A stretch of 64,000 nt of DNA from Bacteroidales bacterium. Lineage in GTDB: Bacteria > Bacteroidota > Bacteroidia > Bacteroidales > UBA932. Each line of letters starts with the position of its first letter. Positions within the stretch are counted from its first letter, which is position 1. The stretch spans positions 1-64,000 of the forward strand of contig JAGBVU010000014.1 in assembly GCA_017630155.1 (NCBI GenBank), written 5' to 3'. The notes beneath the pieces are model-generated. The model had not been told where the DNA came from, did not search any database, and worked only from the letters and a program-made list of their open reading frames with translations. The translations under genes and the position numbers were made by a program. This document shows, piece after piece, positions 8,205-17,571 of the stretch.

Positions 8205-9464
8205 ATGGGATCACTATTGATTAAACAAGTAACCTTAAACGGGAAGAAACAGGATATCCTCATAGAGGGTAATCTTATCAGCAAAATAGCTGAAAATATT
8301 GATGTTGTGGCAGATGAGGTTATGTCTGGAGAGAATATGACCGCCATCCCCGGTCTATATAATATGCATACTCACAGCGCCATGACACTCATGAGGGGGT
8401 GTCTGGAGGATGCTCCACTATTTGAGTGGCTTGATGAGGTGTGGAGACTTGAAAAGCATATCGACCCGGAGGCAATATATTGGGGGACCAAACTTGCCTG
8501 TCTGGAGATGATAAAATGTGGTGTTACATGCTTCCTGGACCTCTACTGGTTCATAGATACAGCTGTAAAAGCAGTTGAGGAGACAGGTATGAGGGCAAAC
8601 CTCTCATACACCATCCTTGGAGGTGGAGATGATGAGAAGGAGGCCCGTCAGGTGAGGGAGTGTCAGGAGATATACGAAAAATCAAAATCGTGGAGCGACA
8701 GGGTGCAGTTCTCTGTGGGTATCCACGCAGGATATACAGTGACAGAGGAGACTATGCTATGGGCTACCAACTTCGCAGTGGACCACGACCTTCTTATCCA
8801 TACTCACCTCTCCGAGACAGAGAAGGAGAACAAGGATTCGCTTGAACTGTATGGAGTATCGCCGACCAAGAGATTCAAAAGACTCGGTATTTTGAGCGAT
8901 AGGGTTATAGCTGCGCATGGAGTGTGGGTTGATGAAGAGGATATTGAGATATTGGGCAACAGAAAAGTGACAATAGTTCACAATGTGAACTCTAACCTCA
9001 AACTATCATCAGGCTATAAATTCAAATATAAAGAGCTCAAGAAGGCTGGAGCAAATGTGGTATTCGGTACAGATGGTACTGCATCATCAAACAATCTGGA
9101 TGTTCTGGAGTCAATGAAGACATCAGCACTGCTTCAGAAAGCTTGGAGAAAGGATCCCGGTGCCATGCCTCTTCAGGAGATTATGGATATGGCTACCAAG
9201 GATTCGGCCAAAGCTCTCAGACTCAATTCCGGTGAGATTGCCGAAGGTAAACTTGCAGATATTGTCCTTGTAAACACCAAATCTGCAGCATTCACCCCTA
9301 ATTATAACTTCCTTGCAAACCTTATCTACTCGGCCAACAGCTCTTGTGTTGATACTGTGATTTGTGATGGTAAGGTGATTATGAGGGGAAGGGTAGTTCC
9401 AGGTGAGGATGAGATATTGGAAAATGCGGCGAGAATGGCCGAAAAACTGGCTAAAAATCTATAA
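8205..9464 (+). CDS. amidohydrolase, 5-methylthioadenosine/S-adenosylhomocysteine deaminase type
   Basis: This 419-aa amidohydrolase starts MGSLLIKQVTLNGKKQD. It carries the metal-binding set of the MtaD/TrzN branch: GLYNMHTHSAMTLMRG (HxH, residues ~49-64), GIHAGYTV and HTHLSETEKE (further metal His and Glu), AAHGVW, and FGTDGTASSNN (metal Asp). It is predicted to deaminate methylthioadenosine or S-adenosylhomocysteine to the inosine form. Just 12 bases downstream is a 6-oxopurine phosphorylase, followed by MtnA, which strongly supports an MTA-directed role. The family can also act on adenosine analogues. Confidence 0.85.
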   Translation: MGSLLIKQVTLNGKKQDILIEGNLISKIAENIDVVADEVMSGENMTAIPGLYNMHTHSAMTLMRGCLEDAPLFEWLDEVWRLEKHIDPEAIYWGTKLACLEMIKCGVTCFLDLYWFIDTAVKAVEETGMRANLSYTILGGGDDEKEARQVRECQEIYEKSKSWSDRVQFSVGIHAGYTVTEETMLWATNFAVDHDLLIHTHLSETEKENKDSLELYGVSPTKRFKRLGILSDRVIAAHGVWVDEEDIEILGNRKVTIVHNVNSNLKLSSGYKFKYKELKKAGANVVFGTDGTASSNNLDVLESMKTSALLQKAWRKDPGAMPLQEIMDMATKDSAKALRLNSGEIAEGKLADIVLVNTKSAAFTPNYNFLANLIYSANSSCVDTVICDGKVIMRGRVVPGEDEILENAARMAEKLAKNL

Positions 9465-9476
9465 AACAGAAGAAAT

Positions 9477-10304
9477 ATGGACGAGAGACTTATACAGATA
9501 AACGAAGCGGTAGAGTATCTTAGAGGCCGATTTGGGGATGTAAAGCCTTTTGCTGGTATTGTCCTTGGAAGTGGCCTTGGTAAACTGGCTGACAGGATAG
9601 AGGATCCTATCACTATCAAATACAGCGAGATACCACATTTTGCTGTATCTACAGCTACAGGACATAAAGGAAACTTCATCCTCGGTAAGCTTGGTGGCAA
9701 ATATGTATTGGCGATGCAGGGGCGTTTCCACTATTATGAGGGGTATTCGATGTATAAAGTGACACTTCCGATCAGGGTGATGGTGAAACTGGGCATTGAG
9801 TGCCTTTTCGTCTCAAATGCAGCAGGCGGTGTGAATTACGACTATAAGGTGGGGGATCTGATGGTTATCAAGGATCACCTTAATCTCCTTCCAAATCCAC
9901 TTATCGGACCAAATCTTGACGAATTCGGACCAAGGTTCCCCGATATGACACGCCCATATGAGCCAAAACTTATAAAGATGGCCCATGAGATAGGGGATGA
10001 GTTCGGGATAGCACTTAAAGAGGGTGTATATCTGGCAAGTACAGGCCCTACATATGAGACCCCATCTGAATACAAATACTTCAGAACTATCGGTGCAGAT
10101 GCTGTGGGTATGTCCACTATTCCTGAGGTGATTGTGGCAAGGCACTCCTCTGTACCTGTATTCGGTGTGTCGGTGATTACAAATGAGGCGCACGATGACT
10201 ATGCTGATGACTATGTAAATGACGGTCAGGATGTGGTGGATGCTGCAAACGCAGCGGCCGATAAGATGACCACTATCTTTACCAAAATTATTGAGAGACT
10301 CTAG
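9477..10304 (+). CDS. punA: purine-nucleoside phosphorylase (trimeric, 6-oxopurine type)
   Basis: This 275-aa enzyme carries the trimeric PNP signatures. These are [50 protein letters not shown] (phosphate and ribose site), GPTYETPSE (Glu near the base), and SVITNEA. The Asn in VITN together with that Glu marks specificity for 6-oxopurines rather than adenine in this family. It phosphorolyses inosine- or guanosine-type nucleosides to base and (deoxy)ribose 1-phosphate. In this operon methylthioinosine, the product of the upstream deaminase, is a likely physiological substrate; that is inference. Confidence 0.9.
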   Translation: MDERLIQINEAVEYLRGRFGDVKPFAGIVLGSGLGKLADRIEDPITIKYSEIPHFAVSTATGHKGNFILGKLGGKYVLAMQGRFHYYEGYSMYKVTLPIRVMVKLGIECLFVSNAAGGVNYDYKVGDLMVIKDHLNLLPNPLIGPNLDEFGPRFPDMTRPYEPKLIKMAHEIGDEFGIALKEGVYLASTGPTYETPSEYKYFRTIGADAVGMSTIPEVIVARHSSVPVFGVSVITNEAHDDYADDYVNDGQDVVDAANAAADKMTTIFTKIIERL

Positions 10305-10306
10305 AG

Positions 10307-11326
10307 GTGGACAAGTTCTTCGAATACGACGCTGTTGAGTGGAATGGGGATAAAACGGGGGTGAAGATCATAGATCAGACATTGCTCCCGAAAGAGGAGA
10401 AATTCCTCATCCTCAGGACACCGGAACAGGTGTATGAGGCGATATATAAGCTGAGGGTGAGGGGTGCCCCTGCCATCGGGGTAGCGGCAGCCTTCGGCCT
10501 CTATGTATCCCTCCTCCCGGTAGAGGGTGAGATGGACCACTTCACAGCAGAGTTCAGGAGGATAAAGCAATACCTCTTCTCCTCCAGACCCACTGCGGTC
10601 AATCTGGGGTACGCCCTTGAGAGGATGGAGAGTTGCTTTAAGAAAAATATTGCCTTAGGGTTGGAGGGGATTAAAAAAGCCCTTCTGGCAGAGGCAGAGG
10701 CTATCAAGAATGAGGATGTGCAGATGTGCAGGGCGATAGCGGAGAATGGCCTCACTTTGATGAGACCAGGGGTGAGAATCATTACCCATTGCAACGCTGG
10801 ACATCTGGCCGTATCCCGCTATGGGACAGCTTTGGGACCGATTCATCTGGCGCAGCAGAGGGGGTTAAACCCCAGAGTATGGGTAGATGAGACGAGACCA
10901 CTTTTGCAGGGTGCAAGGCTCACTGCATACGAGATGGTGAAAAATGGGGTGGATGCAACCCTGATTTGTGACAATATGGCTGCAAGTGTTATGGCACGTG
11001 GAGAGGTGGATATGGTATTTGTAGGGTGCGACAGGGTGGCGGCCAATGGCGATACCGCCAATAAGATAGGGACAATGTCCCTTGCGGTGCTGGCGAAGCA
11101 TTTCGGAGTACCATTTTATGTATTGGGACCGAGCAGTACGATAGACAGAAATTGTGCTACCGGTGCCGATATTGTGATAGAGGAGAGGGGTGCAAGCGAA
11201 GTTACAGACTTCGATATTAAGGTGTTCAATCCAGCCTTTGATGTGACTCCGGCAGAGCTTATTACCGGCATTGTCACAGAGAAGGGGATTTTTAGACCAC
11301 CGTTTGGCTTTGGAATAGAAAAATAA
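10307..11326 (+). CDS. mtnA: S-methyl-5-thioribose-1-phosphate isomerase
   Basis: MtnA converts methylthioribose 1-phosphate to methylthioribulose 1-phosphate in the methionine salvage pathway. The 339-aa protein has RVRGAPAIGVAAAFG (residues ~46-60), the catalytic Cys in ITHCNAGHLA (near residue 163), and the catalytic Asp in VGCDRVAANGDTANKIGT (near residue 243). The start is a GTG two bases after the stop of the phosphorylase gene, which shows tight operon coupling. Length is normal. The later salvage enzymes are not in this window. Confidence 0.93.
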   Translation: MDKFFEYDAVEWNGDKTGVKIIDQTLLPKEEKFLILRTPEQVYEAIYKLRVRGAPAIGVAAAFGLYVSLLPVEGEMDHFTAEFRRIKQYLFSSRPTAVNLGYALERMESCFKKNIALGLEGIKKALLAEAEAIKNEDVQMCRAIAENGLTLMRPGVRIITHCNAGHLAVSRYGTALGPIHLAQQRGLNPRVWVDETRPLLQGARLTAYEMVKNGVDATLICDNMAASVMARGEVDMVFVGCDRVAANGDTANKIGTMSLAVLAKHFGVPFYVLGPSSTIDRNCATGADIVIEERGASEVTDFDIKVFNPAFDVTPAELITGIVTEKGIFRPPFGFGIEK

Positions 11327-11332
11327 CATTAT

Positions 11333-11992
11333 ATGATTAAAAACCTGATATTTGATCTTGGTGGTGTGATAGTGCCGCTCAACAGGATAGCCTGTCTGAG
11401 GGCATTTGATGAGGTCGTGGGGTACAAGGACTTTGGAGAGGTGCTCAACAGCTATAGGCAGATTGGGTTCTTCGAGAAGTTTGAAAACGGAGAGATCTCG
11501 TCCAATAAGTTCCGCCAGATCATCAGAATCAATGCCTCACCCATCAAAGACGGGAAAAAGAGGGTGATAACAGACAGGGAGATCGATTACTCTCTCAATA
11601 GATTCTTGTGTGATATACCGCAGGACAAGATAGAGACGCTCCTCTTCTTTCAAGGGGACTACAGGATGTTTCTCCTCAGCAATACAAACCCTATAGGTAT
11701 GGCGAGGGTGAGGGAGCTTTTCAAGGACAAAGGTTATAAGATTGAGGAGCTTTTTGAGATATTGTTCCTGTCCTATAAGATGAAATGCGGAAAGCCCGGG
11801 GACAAGATATTCAACGATATGGCCAAAAAGGCAAATATCAAACCCGAGGAGTCCCTTTTCATAGATGATTCACCTGCCAATATCGAGGCGGCGACCAGAC
11901 TTGGGTATCATACCATCCTCTACAAACCTAAAGAGGATCTTTATAAAGTGGTGACCAGTAAATTAGAGGAGTTGGAGGAGCAAGGAAAATGA
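11333..11992 (+). CDS. HAD-superfamily hydrolase (YihX-like)
   Basis: This 219-aa HAD protein begins NLIFDLGGVIVPLN (motif I), where the second position of DxD is Gly, as in the FDLGGV subgroup. LLSNTNPIGM is motif II. KCGKPGDKIFNDM and FIDDSPANIEAA provide motifs III and IV. The subgroup includes sugar-phosphate and small-molecule phosphatases. It follows mtnA after 6 bases and overlaps the next gene by 4 bases. A role in processing methylthioribulose phosphate derivatives is possible, but nothing in the sequence fixes the substrate. Confidence 0.8.
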   Translation: MIKNLIFDLGGVIVPLNRIACLRAFDEVVGYKDFGEVLNSYRQIGFFEKFENGEISSNKFRQIIRINASPIKDGKKRVITDREIDYSLNRFLCDIPQDKIETLLFFQGDYRMFLLSNTNPIGMARVRELFKDKGYKIEELFEILFLSYKMKCGKPGDKIFNDMAKKANIKPEESLFIDDSPANIEAATRLGYHTILYKPKEDLYKVVTSKLEELEEQGK

Positions 11993-12795
11993 TACAGTTT
12001 ATAAGCCTTTCAAGCGGGAGCAACGGCAACTGCTACTATCTCGGAAATGAGGAAACTGCACTACTCATAGATGTGGGAATAGGTGGAAGGACCATTAAAA
12101 AGAGGCTGGAAGACAACGGTCTATCCATCTCCAAGGTGGAGATGATCCTCGTGACACACAATCATATAGATCATATCAAATATCTCGGATCGGTGGCTGA
12201 AAAGCTCTCTGTCCCTGTGTATGCTCCAGCAGGTATCCATCAGGCGTTGGATGTTCACCCTTGTACAAAAGGGATGATAAAGGGGTGCAGGAGGGTTATC
12301 AAAAAGGAGACATTCCATCAGAGCAAAGGGGTGAAATTTGTAGCATTTGATGTGCCCCACGATGCTGTGGAGACAGTTGGGTATTATATTGATTTCTTCG
12401 GAGAGAAATTTGTCTTTATGACAGACTTGGGGGATGTGCCTGAGGCAGCCATGGAGTATTGCCGTATGGCAGATCACCTGATTATAGAGTCCAACTTCGA
12501 TCTTGATATGCTCATCAGGGGAAATTACGCTCCAGAGCTAAAGAAAAGGATATACGAGGGGAATGGACACCTTAGCAATGACCAATGTGCACATGCCCTT
12601 AAAATGGTGATGCACAAGGGGATGAAGTCTGTCTATCTGTGCCACTTGAGTGAAAATAATAATACTCCGAGTCTGGCATATGACTGTGCCAGTGAGGCCA
12701 TAACCTCTATGGGTTATGAGATAGGGCGCGACACCAAACTATTCTGCCTTCCACGCAGGGAGCCATCACCTCTCTTTACTTTTGAAGAGAGATAG
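11989..12795 (+). CDS. MBL-fold metallo-hydrolase (YycJ/WalJ-like)
   Basis: The 268-aa protein starts IQFISLSSGSNGNCYYLGN, the hallmark opening of YycJ/WalJ-type metallo-beta-lactamase-fold enzymes. LLIDVGIGGRTIKKRL follows. The zinc motif is VTHNHIDHIKYLG (HxHxDH, residues ~48-60), with further ligands in ESNFD (residues ~163-167) and HLSNDQCAHAL, and a C-terminal CHLSENNN. Relatives include nucleases linked to DNA repair; the in vivo substrate is not certain. The start codon overlaps the HAD gene by 4 bases and its 3' end overlaps the convergent EEP gene by 20 bases. Confidence 0.85.
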   Translation: MIQFISLSSGSNGNCYYLGNEETALLIDVGIGGRTIKKRLEDNGLSISKVEMILVTHNHIDHIKYLGSVAEKLSVPVYAPAGIHQALDVHPCTKGMIKGCRRVIKKETFHQSKGVKFVAFDVPHDAVETVGYYIDFFGEKFVFMTDLGDVPEAAMEYCRMADHLIIESNFDLDMLIRGNYAPELKKRIYEGNGHLSNDQCAHALKMVMHKGMKSVYLCHLSENNNTPSLAYDCASEAITSMGYEIGRDTKLFCLPRREPSPLFTFEER

Positions 12796-13816
12796 TGGCT
12801 GTAACGGGGTTGTGATCGCTGTCTCTGAACTCAAGGTTCAGTGTGCTAATATTATCTATACAGATATCTTCAGAGTGAAAGAAGTAGTCGATAAGAGTCC
12901 TGGTTGAGGACTCTTTGTCGTATGGCTTGTCTATATAGCGTGCAGTGTGTAGAGTGGGGTCATAGGTAAACTTACCTATCTTTTCGAGCTCTTCATATGG
13001 AAGTGGTTGCACTATGAAATTCTTGTCATTGAGCTCTTTGTCTGAAGGTGTGTACCCTTTGGGGTATTGGTTCCAGTCGCCACCTATTATGAAGCTGCCC
13101 CCTTTTTGGGCGTTGAGGAGGTGATTTATGTGTCTTATCTCCTGGATTCTCATCGTTCCGTCATCGTATGCTGAGCAATGGGTATTGCCTACTATCATCT
13201 TTCTACCGTCTGGGAGGGTGAAATCTATCTCCAGCAGACATTTCTTCAGATGGAACATCCTGGCAGGCCAGGGGTGTCTGGCCGGGTACTGGTGCCTGAT
13301 GGCAGAATCTGCCTCAAATCTGCTCATTATGGCCACGCCGCTGTGGGCTTCACCTATAGGCTCTCTTACAGGTGTGGGGATGAACCACGATTTGAGGTTG
13401 GGGGCGAAATATATGTGGTACTCAGGAAATTCTTCCTGAAGTCGCTGTACCTCATTTGTGTGGTAGGTGCGGTGAGAATTCACATCCACCTCTTGAAGGA
13501 GGAGAATGTCGGGGTTCTGGGTGCGGATAGTCTCTATTATGTTGCGGAGATTGGTCTCTGTCCTCTCCCGAGTATCTCTCACATCCTTGCCTCCGTCCAT
13601 AAAGAAGGACATATTATCACCAAGACCGGCATACCCAATATTCCAAGTCATAATCTTCAGACTGTCCGGTATATTCTTCTCTGCCGAAGGTCTCAGGGCA
13701 GGGTAGTGGATAGCCCTCTCCTGAGGTGCTGGCCTATACTCAAGAATGGCTGAAATTATCAGAAATGCCAAAAATGCCCCAGCAAGGAGCGCCAATATTA
13801 TATATATTATCTTCAT
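12776..13816 (-). CDS. endonuclease/exonuclease/phosphatase (EEP) family protein, membrane-anchored or secreted
   Basis: This 346-aa protein opens with a hydrophobic N-terminal segment (IIYIILALLAGAFLAFLIISAI) that is a signal anchor. The EEP-fold catalytic motifs follow: MTWNIGYAG (metal-binding Asn), LQEVDVNS (metal Glu), GNTHCSAYDDG (His), IIGGDWNQYP (Asp and Asn), and DSDHNPVTATI (Asp-His pair). The fold covers nucleases, inositol phosphatases and sphingomyelinases; a phosphodiesterase or phosphatase acting outside the cytoplasm is the reasonable call. It is the last core gene before the accessory island. Confidence 0.85.
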   Translation of the reverse strand: MKIIYIILALLAGAFLAFLIISAILEYRPAPQERAIHYPALRPSAEKNIPDSLKIMTWNIGYAGLGDNMSFFMDGGKDVRDTRERTETNLRNIIETIRTQNPDILLLQEVDVNSHRTYHTNEVQRLQEEFPEYHIYFAPNLKSWFIPTPVREPIGEAHSGVAIMSRFEADSAIRHQYPARHPWPARMFHLKKCLLEIDFTLPDGRKMIVGNTHCSAYDDGTMRIQEIRHINHLLNAQKGGSFIIGGDWNQYPKGYTPSDKELNDKNFIVQPLPYEELEKIGKFTYDPTLHTARYIDKPYDKESSTRTLIDYFFHSEDICIDNISTLNLEFRDSDHNPVTATISLQK

Positions 13817-14204
13817 AAACCAAAGTTAAGCATTATTTCAATTGTTGGGAAGAAATCATAGGAGATTGGCACCATTTTGCGACATGTGTATCCTCCTGAA
13901 GAACAGAAGTTGTCAGTTTTTTGAAAAAAAAGTTTTCTTAGTGGTAAGTTTTTTGAAAATAAGGTAAATATCTGTGTAAAATGGGGGAGAGAACTGATTC
14001 CAGTCAAATTTTTTAGGGGAACAAATTTATGTGAAAAGAATATGATTTGCAACGTTGTATTTTATTTTTTTTTCGTATAATATTGCAATAGAAATCCCGG
14101 ATAAGAAAGACTTTGAAAAATGTATGGTACAAAAGAGAGAAGTGCCATATAGGGGGGATTTACGCTTATTTTTCAGTAATGGTAACAAGTAAAACAGATA
14201 AGTT
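13817..14204. other. left edge of the accessory island, AT-rich, no gene
   Basis: No credible coding frame lies in these 388 bases. The base composition drops sharply compared with the genes to the left. A 13-base direct repeat (AGTTTTTTGAAAA) occurs at 13915-13927 and 13947-13959. I see no recognisable tRNA, integrase or attachment site. Confidence 0.4.
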
Positions 14205-16058
14205 ATGAGAGCAAGCCTAAGAGATGTTAAAGATGGAAGTACCTTTAATGGATATACCCTAACTAAGGAAACAGATGTTGTTTCAAGTACAGTTTTTCGT
14301 AAAACTTTTGAATGCGAAATCCAAGGGGAAGAGGGGATACTGATTATTTATGATAAGAACCTTACACCTCCTGATGTACTGGTTGAGGATGATGATGGTC
14401 ACGATGTCCCATATGAGTACTTCGTATTGAAAAGCAAACAGGAATATTTCCTGCCTAAACTTATTGCAGATGGGGCCGATTCCGATTTTATGTGGCTTTT
14501 TTTTGAAAAAAAGGAAGGTATGACGCTTGCTGAGTATATTGCTCTAAACGTAGACAATACTAATACATTAAGATATAAAGAATATGTCTCAATGTGCTCA
14601 TGGATAATGGTTTCATTATCCTATATGTGGAAAAGTGCTCCCCACTTGAGACTGCTTGTTACCCCTGACAATTTATATGTGACATATGATGAGGAGGATT
14701 GCCCGATCTTGACAATATGTAACTTGCATTCTGCGTTGTCACTTGAATATGGGTTGCTTGCCCCATACATAGGAGCTGACTCCAGGTATATAGCCCCTGA
14801 GTTTTTACAGAAAGTTTATAGTCAGTATTCATTTGTATACAACGCAGCTTTGCTTCTGCTCTTTTCTCTCAATGGGCTTCTCCCTGATGATGATATATTG
14901 AATGGACATTTGTATGATGACATAGCCATGGTTCAAATGCGAGCAGAGTATAATGTGAATAAACTGAAGAGTATTTCTGATATCAGAAAACAAGTACTGA
15001 TGTGTGCGTTGAATCTGGATCCTGAAAAGAGACCTACTATAGATGCATTTATCGAAATGTGGGATAGTGAAAAAGTAATATCATACGGTGCAAATAGTGA
15101 TGTCTTCGGTATGAATATGATGGAAGATATATTTGGAGCTGCAGGCAATGGTATCAATGGCAAGTTTGACGGGATGTTCACTAAATCCAGTGGAAAAGGG
15201 TTTAGTGAAGTTGGTGGAATGTCGGATTTAAAGAAGGTCCTCGAGGAAAAGTATATAAATCCTATCAAATATCCGGAGATAGCGAAGATCTACAACATGA
15301 CTCCTCCTCACGGTATATTGCTATACGGGCCTCCTGGATGTGGAAAGTCTTTTATAGCCCAGAAACTATGTGAAGAATTGGAGTGCTTTTACATTAAAGT
15401 AAAGGCTTCAGATTTGGGCGGATCATTACACCGGGAAGGTGTGCTCAATATCGGTGCGTTGTTTGAAGCGGCTGAAAGGAAGGCAAAAGAAAGCAACTTG
15501 CCTGTGATGATAATAATGGATGAATGCGACGGTTTGTTGCAGCACAGAAATCAGGAGCTTTCTCCAGGTGCTGCCGCTGAAACTAATATGTTCCTCACTA
15601 TGCTTGAGAATTGCGCAGAAAGAGGAGTACATGTAATATGCACCACAAATGACCCTTCAGGAATCGATTCTGCAGCCCTTAGGTCGGGAAGGATAGGGGA
15701 GCAGTACTTTGTCCCACTACCGGATAATGAGACTAAAAAGGATATTATGATTTTGAATCTTAACTCATTGCCGCACAAGGATATGAATCTTCCTGCCTTA
15801 ATCGAAATGACCGACAGATTCACCTCATCTGATGTCGCTCAGGCTGTAGAGTTGGCAGCGTCGAAAGCTTTGTCAATGATGATAGAGAATCTGCCATCTA
15901 AAGATGTAGTTGAAATCGATCATGCCATGATGTCTTCAATAATATCAAATATGACATCATCTCTTACTTCTGAGGATATCGTGAAGCATGACAAAATCCA
16001 CAAGCGCTACACTTCAGGCAAGAAAGAGACAAAACAGAGAATTGGTTTTAATATTTAA
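14205..16058 (+). CDS. pseudokinase-like domain fused to a VCP-type AAA+ ATPase
   Basis: The N-terminal ~290 residues have the layout of a eukaryotic-like protein kinase, but the catalytic residues are gone. In place of the HRD loop stands LLVTPDNLYVTYDEED (near residue 155). In place of DFG stands ICNLHS. The structural landmarks YIAPE (near residue 197) and LDPEKRPT (near residue 271) remain. A linker leads to one AAA+ module with GILLYGPPGCGKS (Walker A, ~372-384), IIMDECDG (Walker B, ~434), and TTNDPSG (sensor 1) with the arginine-containing ALRSGRIGEQYF. The closest ATPase class is the CDC48/FtsH-like unfoldases. The next gene is KptA, 10 bases after the stop. Function unknown. Confidence 0.8.
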   Translation: MRASLRDVKDGSTFNGYTLTKETDVVSSTVFRKTFECEIQGEEGILIIYDKNLTPPDVLVEDDDGHDVPYEYFVLKSKQEYFLPKLIADGADSDFMWLFFEKKEGMTLAEYIALNVDNTNTLRYKEYVSMCSWIMVSLSYMWKSAPHLRLLVTPDNLYVTYDEEDCPILTICNLHSALSLEYGLLAPYIGADSRYIAPEFLQKVYSQYSFVYNAALLLLFSLNGLLPDDDILNGHLYDDIAMVQMRAEYNVNKLKSISDIRKQVLMCALNLDPEKRPTIDAFIEMWDSEKVISYGANSDVFGMNMMEDIFGAAGNGINGKFDGMFTKSSGKGFSEVGGMSDLKKVLEEKYINPIKYPEIAKIYNMTPPHGILLYGPPGCGKSFIAQKLCEELECFYIKVKASDLGGSLHREGVLNIGALFEAAERKAKESNLPVMIIMDECDGLLQHRNQELSPGAAAETNMFLTMLENCAERGVHVICTTNDPSGIDSAALRSGRIGEQYFVPLPDNETKKDIMILNLNSLPHKDMNLPALIEMTDRFTSSDVAQAVELAASKALSMMIENLPSKDVVEIDHAMMSSIISNMTSSLTSEDIVKHDKIHKRYTSGKKETKQRIGFNI

Positions 16059-16068
16059 GCAATGCAAT

Positions 16069-16581
16069 ATGTCACGTTCAAGTACTTTGGCTTATTATCT
16101 TAGGCATGATGATTCGTATGATTTTGACCCCAAAGGGTGGCGCTCTGTAGAAAATCTGTGCGGTGATTTAGGGTTTTCTTTGGAAGAGTTGGTGGATATT
16201 GTGAAAAAAGATCAAAAAGGTAGATTCGAGTTTGATGAGCAGATGACGATGGTAAGGGCATTATATGGGCATTCTGTGGATGTTTATCCGGATCTGCAAG
16301 TGGGTATCCCTCCTGAAACTTTGTATCATGGGACATCTTTGGATAGATTGGATAATATTCTGAAAGAGGGGCTGAAGCCTATGCGCAGAAAGTTTGTCCA
16401 TTTATCGGCAGATATTGATACTGCATTGAAAGTGGGGATGCGGCATGGTATACCGGTGGTGCTGAAATTGAATACCAGGTATATGGCCGAAAATGGCAAT
16501 GCTTTTTACATGTCCAGGAGCAAAAAAAGTGAAATATGGGTGGTAGAATCGGTTTTACCTGAATTTTTAACATTGATTTAA
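16069..16581 (+). CDS. kptA: RNA 2'-phosphotransferase (Tpt1/KptA family)
   Basis: KptA/Tpt1 enzymes use NAD+ to remove an internal 2'-phosphate from RNA, through an ADP-ribosylated intermediate. The 170-aa protein keeps all catalytic residues I can check: the Arg-His pair of YYLRHDDS (residues 11-12), the Arg of VRALYGHS, LYHGTS, and the Arg of GMRHGIPVV. Its length is slightly below the usual 180 residues. The ATG at 16069 lies 10 bases after the AAA gene; an upstream in-frame extension into that gene lacks family homology. No RNA ligase that would create a 2'-phosphate is visible nearby. The pairing with a pseudokinase-AAA protein is unusual. Confidence 0.9.
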   Translation: MSRSSTLAYYLRHDDSYDFDPKGWRSVENLCGDLGFSLEELVDIVKKDQKGRFEFDEQMTMVRALYGHSVDVYPDLQVGIPPETLYHGTSLDRLDNILKEGLKPMRRKFVHLSADIDTALKVGMRHGIPVVLKLNTRYMAENGNAFYMSRSKKSEIWVVESVLPEFLTLI

Positions 16582-16593
16582 TTTTTGATACTT

Positions 16594-17400
16594 ATGAAAG
16601 AGATTAGAAACCGAATTATTGGGGAAGTGATGTTAGAAGAACTCTTCTTTTCCCCCTTTTGCAGAAACTATTACTTTATGGATTATGCTGATTTAAGGTA
16701 TGTCAGAAGAGACAATACGCTCCAAGTTACATATTCAGAACGTTTGAATATGGATAATAAGGAAGAATTTTATGATTGGCAAAAAAAGGTAGGGGAAATT
16801 CTGGATAATGTCTCATGCAGCAAATGCATAGTTCAAATATGTGAAAGCATAAATGAGAAAGGAGGCTTCAGTTTTTGTTATTATGCTCAAGGGATAGATG
16901 AAGTCATTTCGCGTACGATAAAGCACAAACGCTTTATGCCTTATATGTCAAACAAATTCAAAGGAATGAATATATTATCCATAGCTGTTTACATTTTCTC
17001 TGAGAAAAAAGAGGAAGATAGTATCATGGATAAAAAAATAGAAGAGATTTTGGGTATTTGCCATGAAATAAGATCTGCAAGTGTGGGAACCTTTGAGTTT
17101 CCAGAGTGTAATGCTGATGCAAGATTGGGCGCATATGCCAGACTGCTTTCTTTTTTGTCTGTAGATAATGACTCGGCAGAATATATAAAGGAACTTATTG
17201 AAGATGTTCTGCAGCTGGTTGAAGATGATTTGAATAAAGGGCACAAGATCGAAATTTCGACCCTTCAGGATTTCGTATTTGTATCAGAAAATCAGTGGAA
17301 GCATCTGGCCTCATATTTCCAGGGACCTGAACTTGAGAAGACACCACAAAAGTGTGAGAGAATACTGAGAAAGTTGAGGGGGGAGGGTGTGCTACCTTAG
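16594..17400 (+). CDS. hypothetical protein, third gene of the pseudokinase-AAA/KptA block
   Basis: I do not recognise this 268-aa protein. It has no signal peptide, no membrane segment and no obvious catalytic motif. It is mixed alpha/beta with two Cys-rich spots (SCSKCIVQIC near residue 71, and a later CNA). The C-terminal third is helical and acidic (EYIKELIEDVLQLVEDDLNKG). The start is the ATG at 16594, 12 bases after kptA; a TTG nine bases earlier is possible. Tight spacing makes it a probable partner of the AAA and KptA proteins. Confidence 0.65.
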   Translation: MKEIRNRIIGEVMLEELFFSPFCRNYYFMDYADLRYVRRDNTLQVTYSERLNMDNKEEFYDWQKKVGEILDNVSCSKCIVQICESINEKGGFSFCYYAQGIDEVISRTIKHKRFMPYMSNKFKGMNILSIAVYIFSEKKEEDSIMDKKIEEILGICHEIRSASVGTFEFPECNADARLGAYARLLSFLSVDNDSAEYIKELIEDVLQLVEDDLNKGHKIEISTLQDFVFVSENQWKHLASYFQGPELEKTPQKCERILRKLRGEGVLP

Positions 17401-17571
17401 AGTGCTAATAATTGAATATCATTAAGTAGACTCTGCGTATGAACTTTAAATACTTGAATTATTTTCAATTAGAAGTATTCGAGACTCATATCCTAAATAT
17501 CCGCTAACTTTGGACTATGAACCTCTGAAATTTATCGTATTCAGGGAGTGAATGTAATAGTATTGTGCAGA

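Noticed and set aside
13821..13828. TAACTTTG promoter on the minus strand for the EEP gene
   Set aside because: It ends 5 bases before the ATG and has no upstream TTTG, so transcription would start inside the coding region; kept out as a likely chance match.
14205..16058. Active Ser/Thr kinase
   Set aside because: HRD and DFG residues are absent; only structural landmarks remain.
15988..16068. Longer KptA start inside the AAA gene
   Set aside because: The added residues overlap the AAA coding region and do not match KptA; the ATG at 16069 starts at the family's conserved region.
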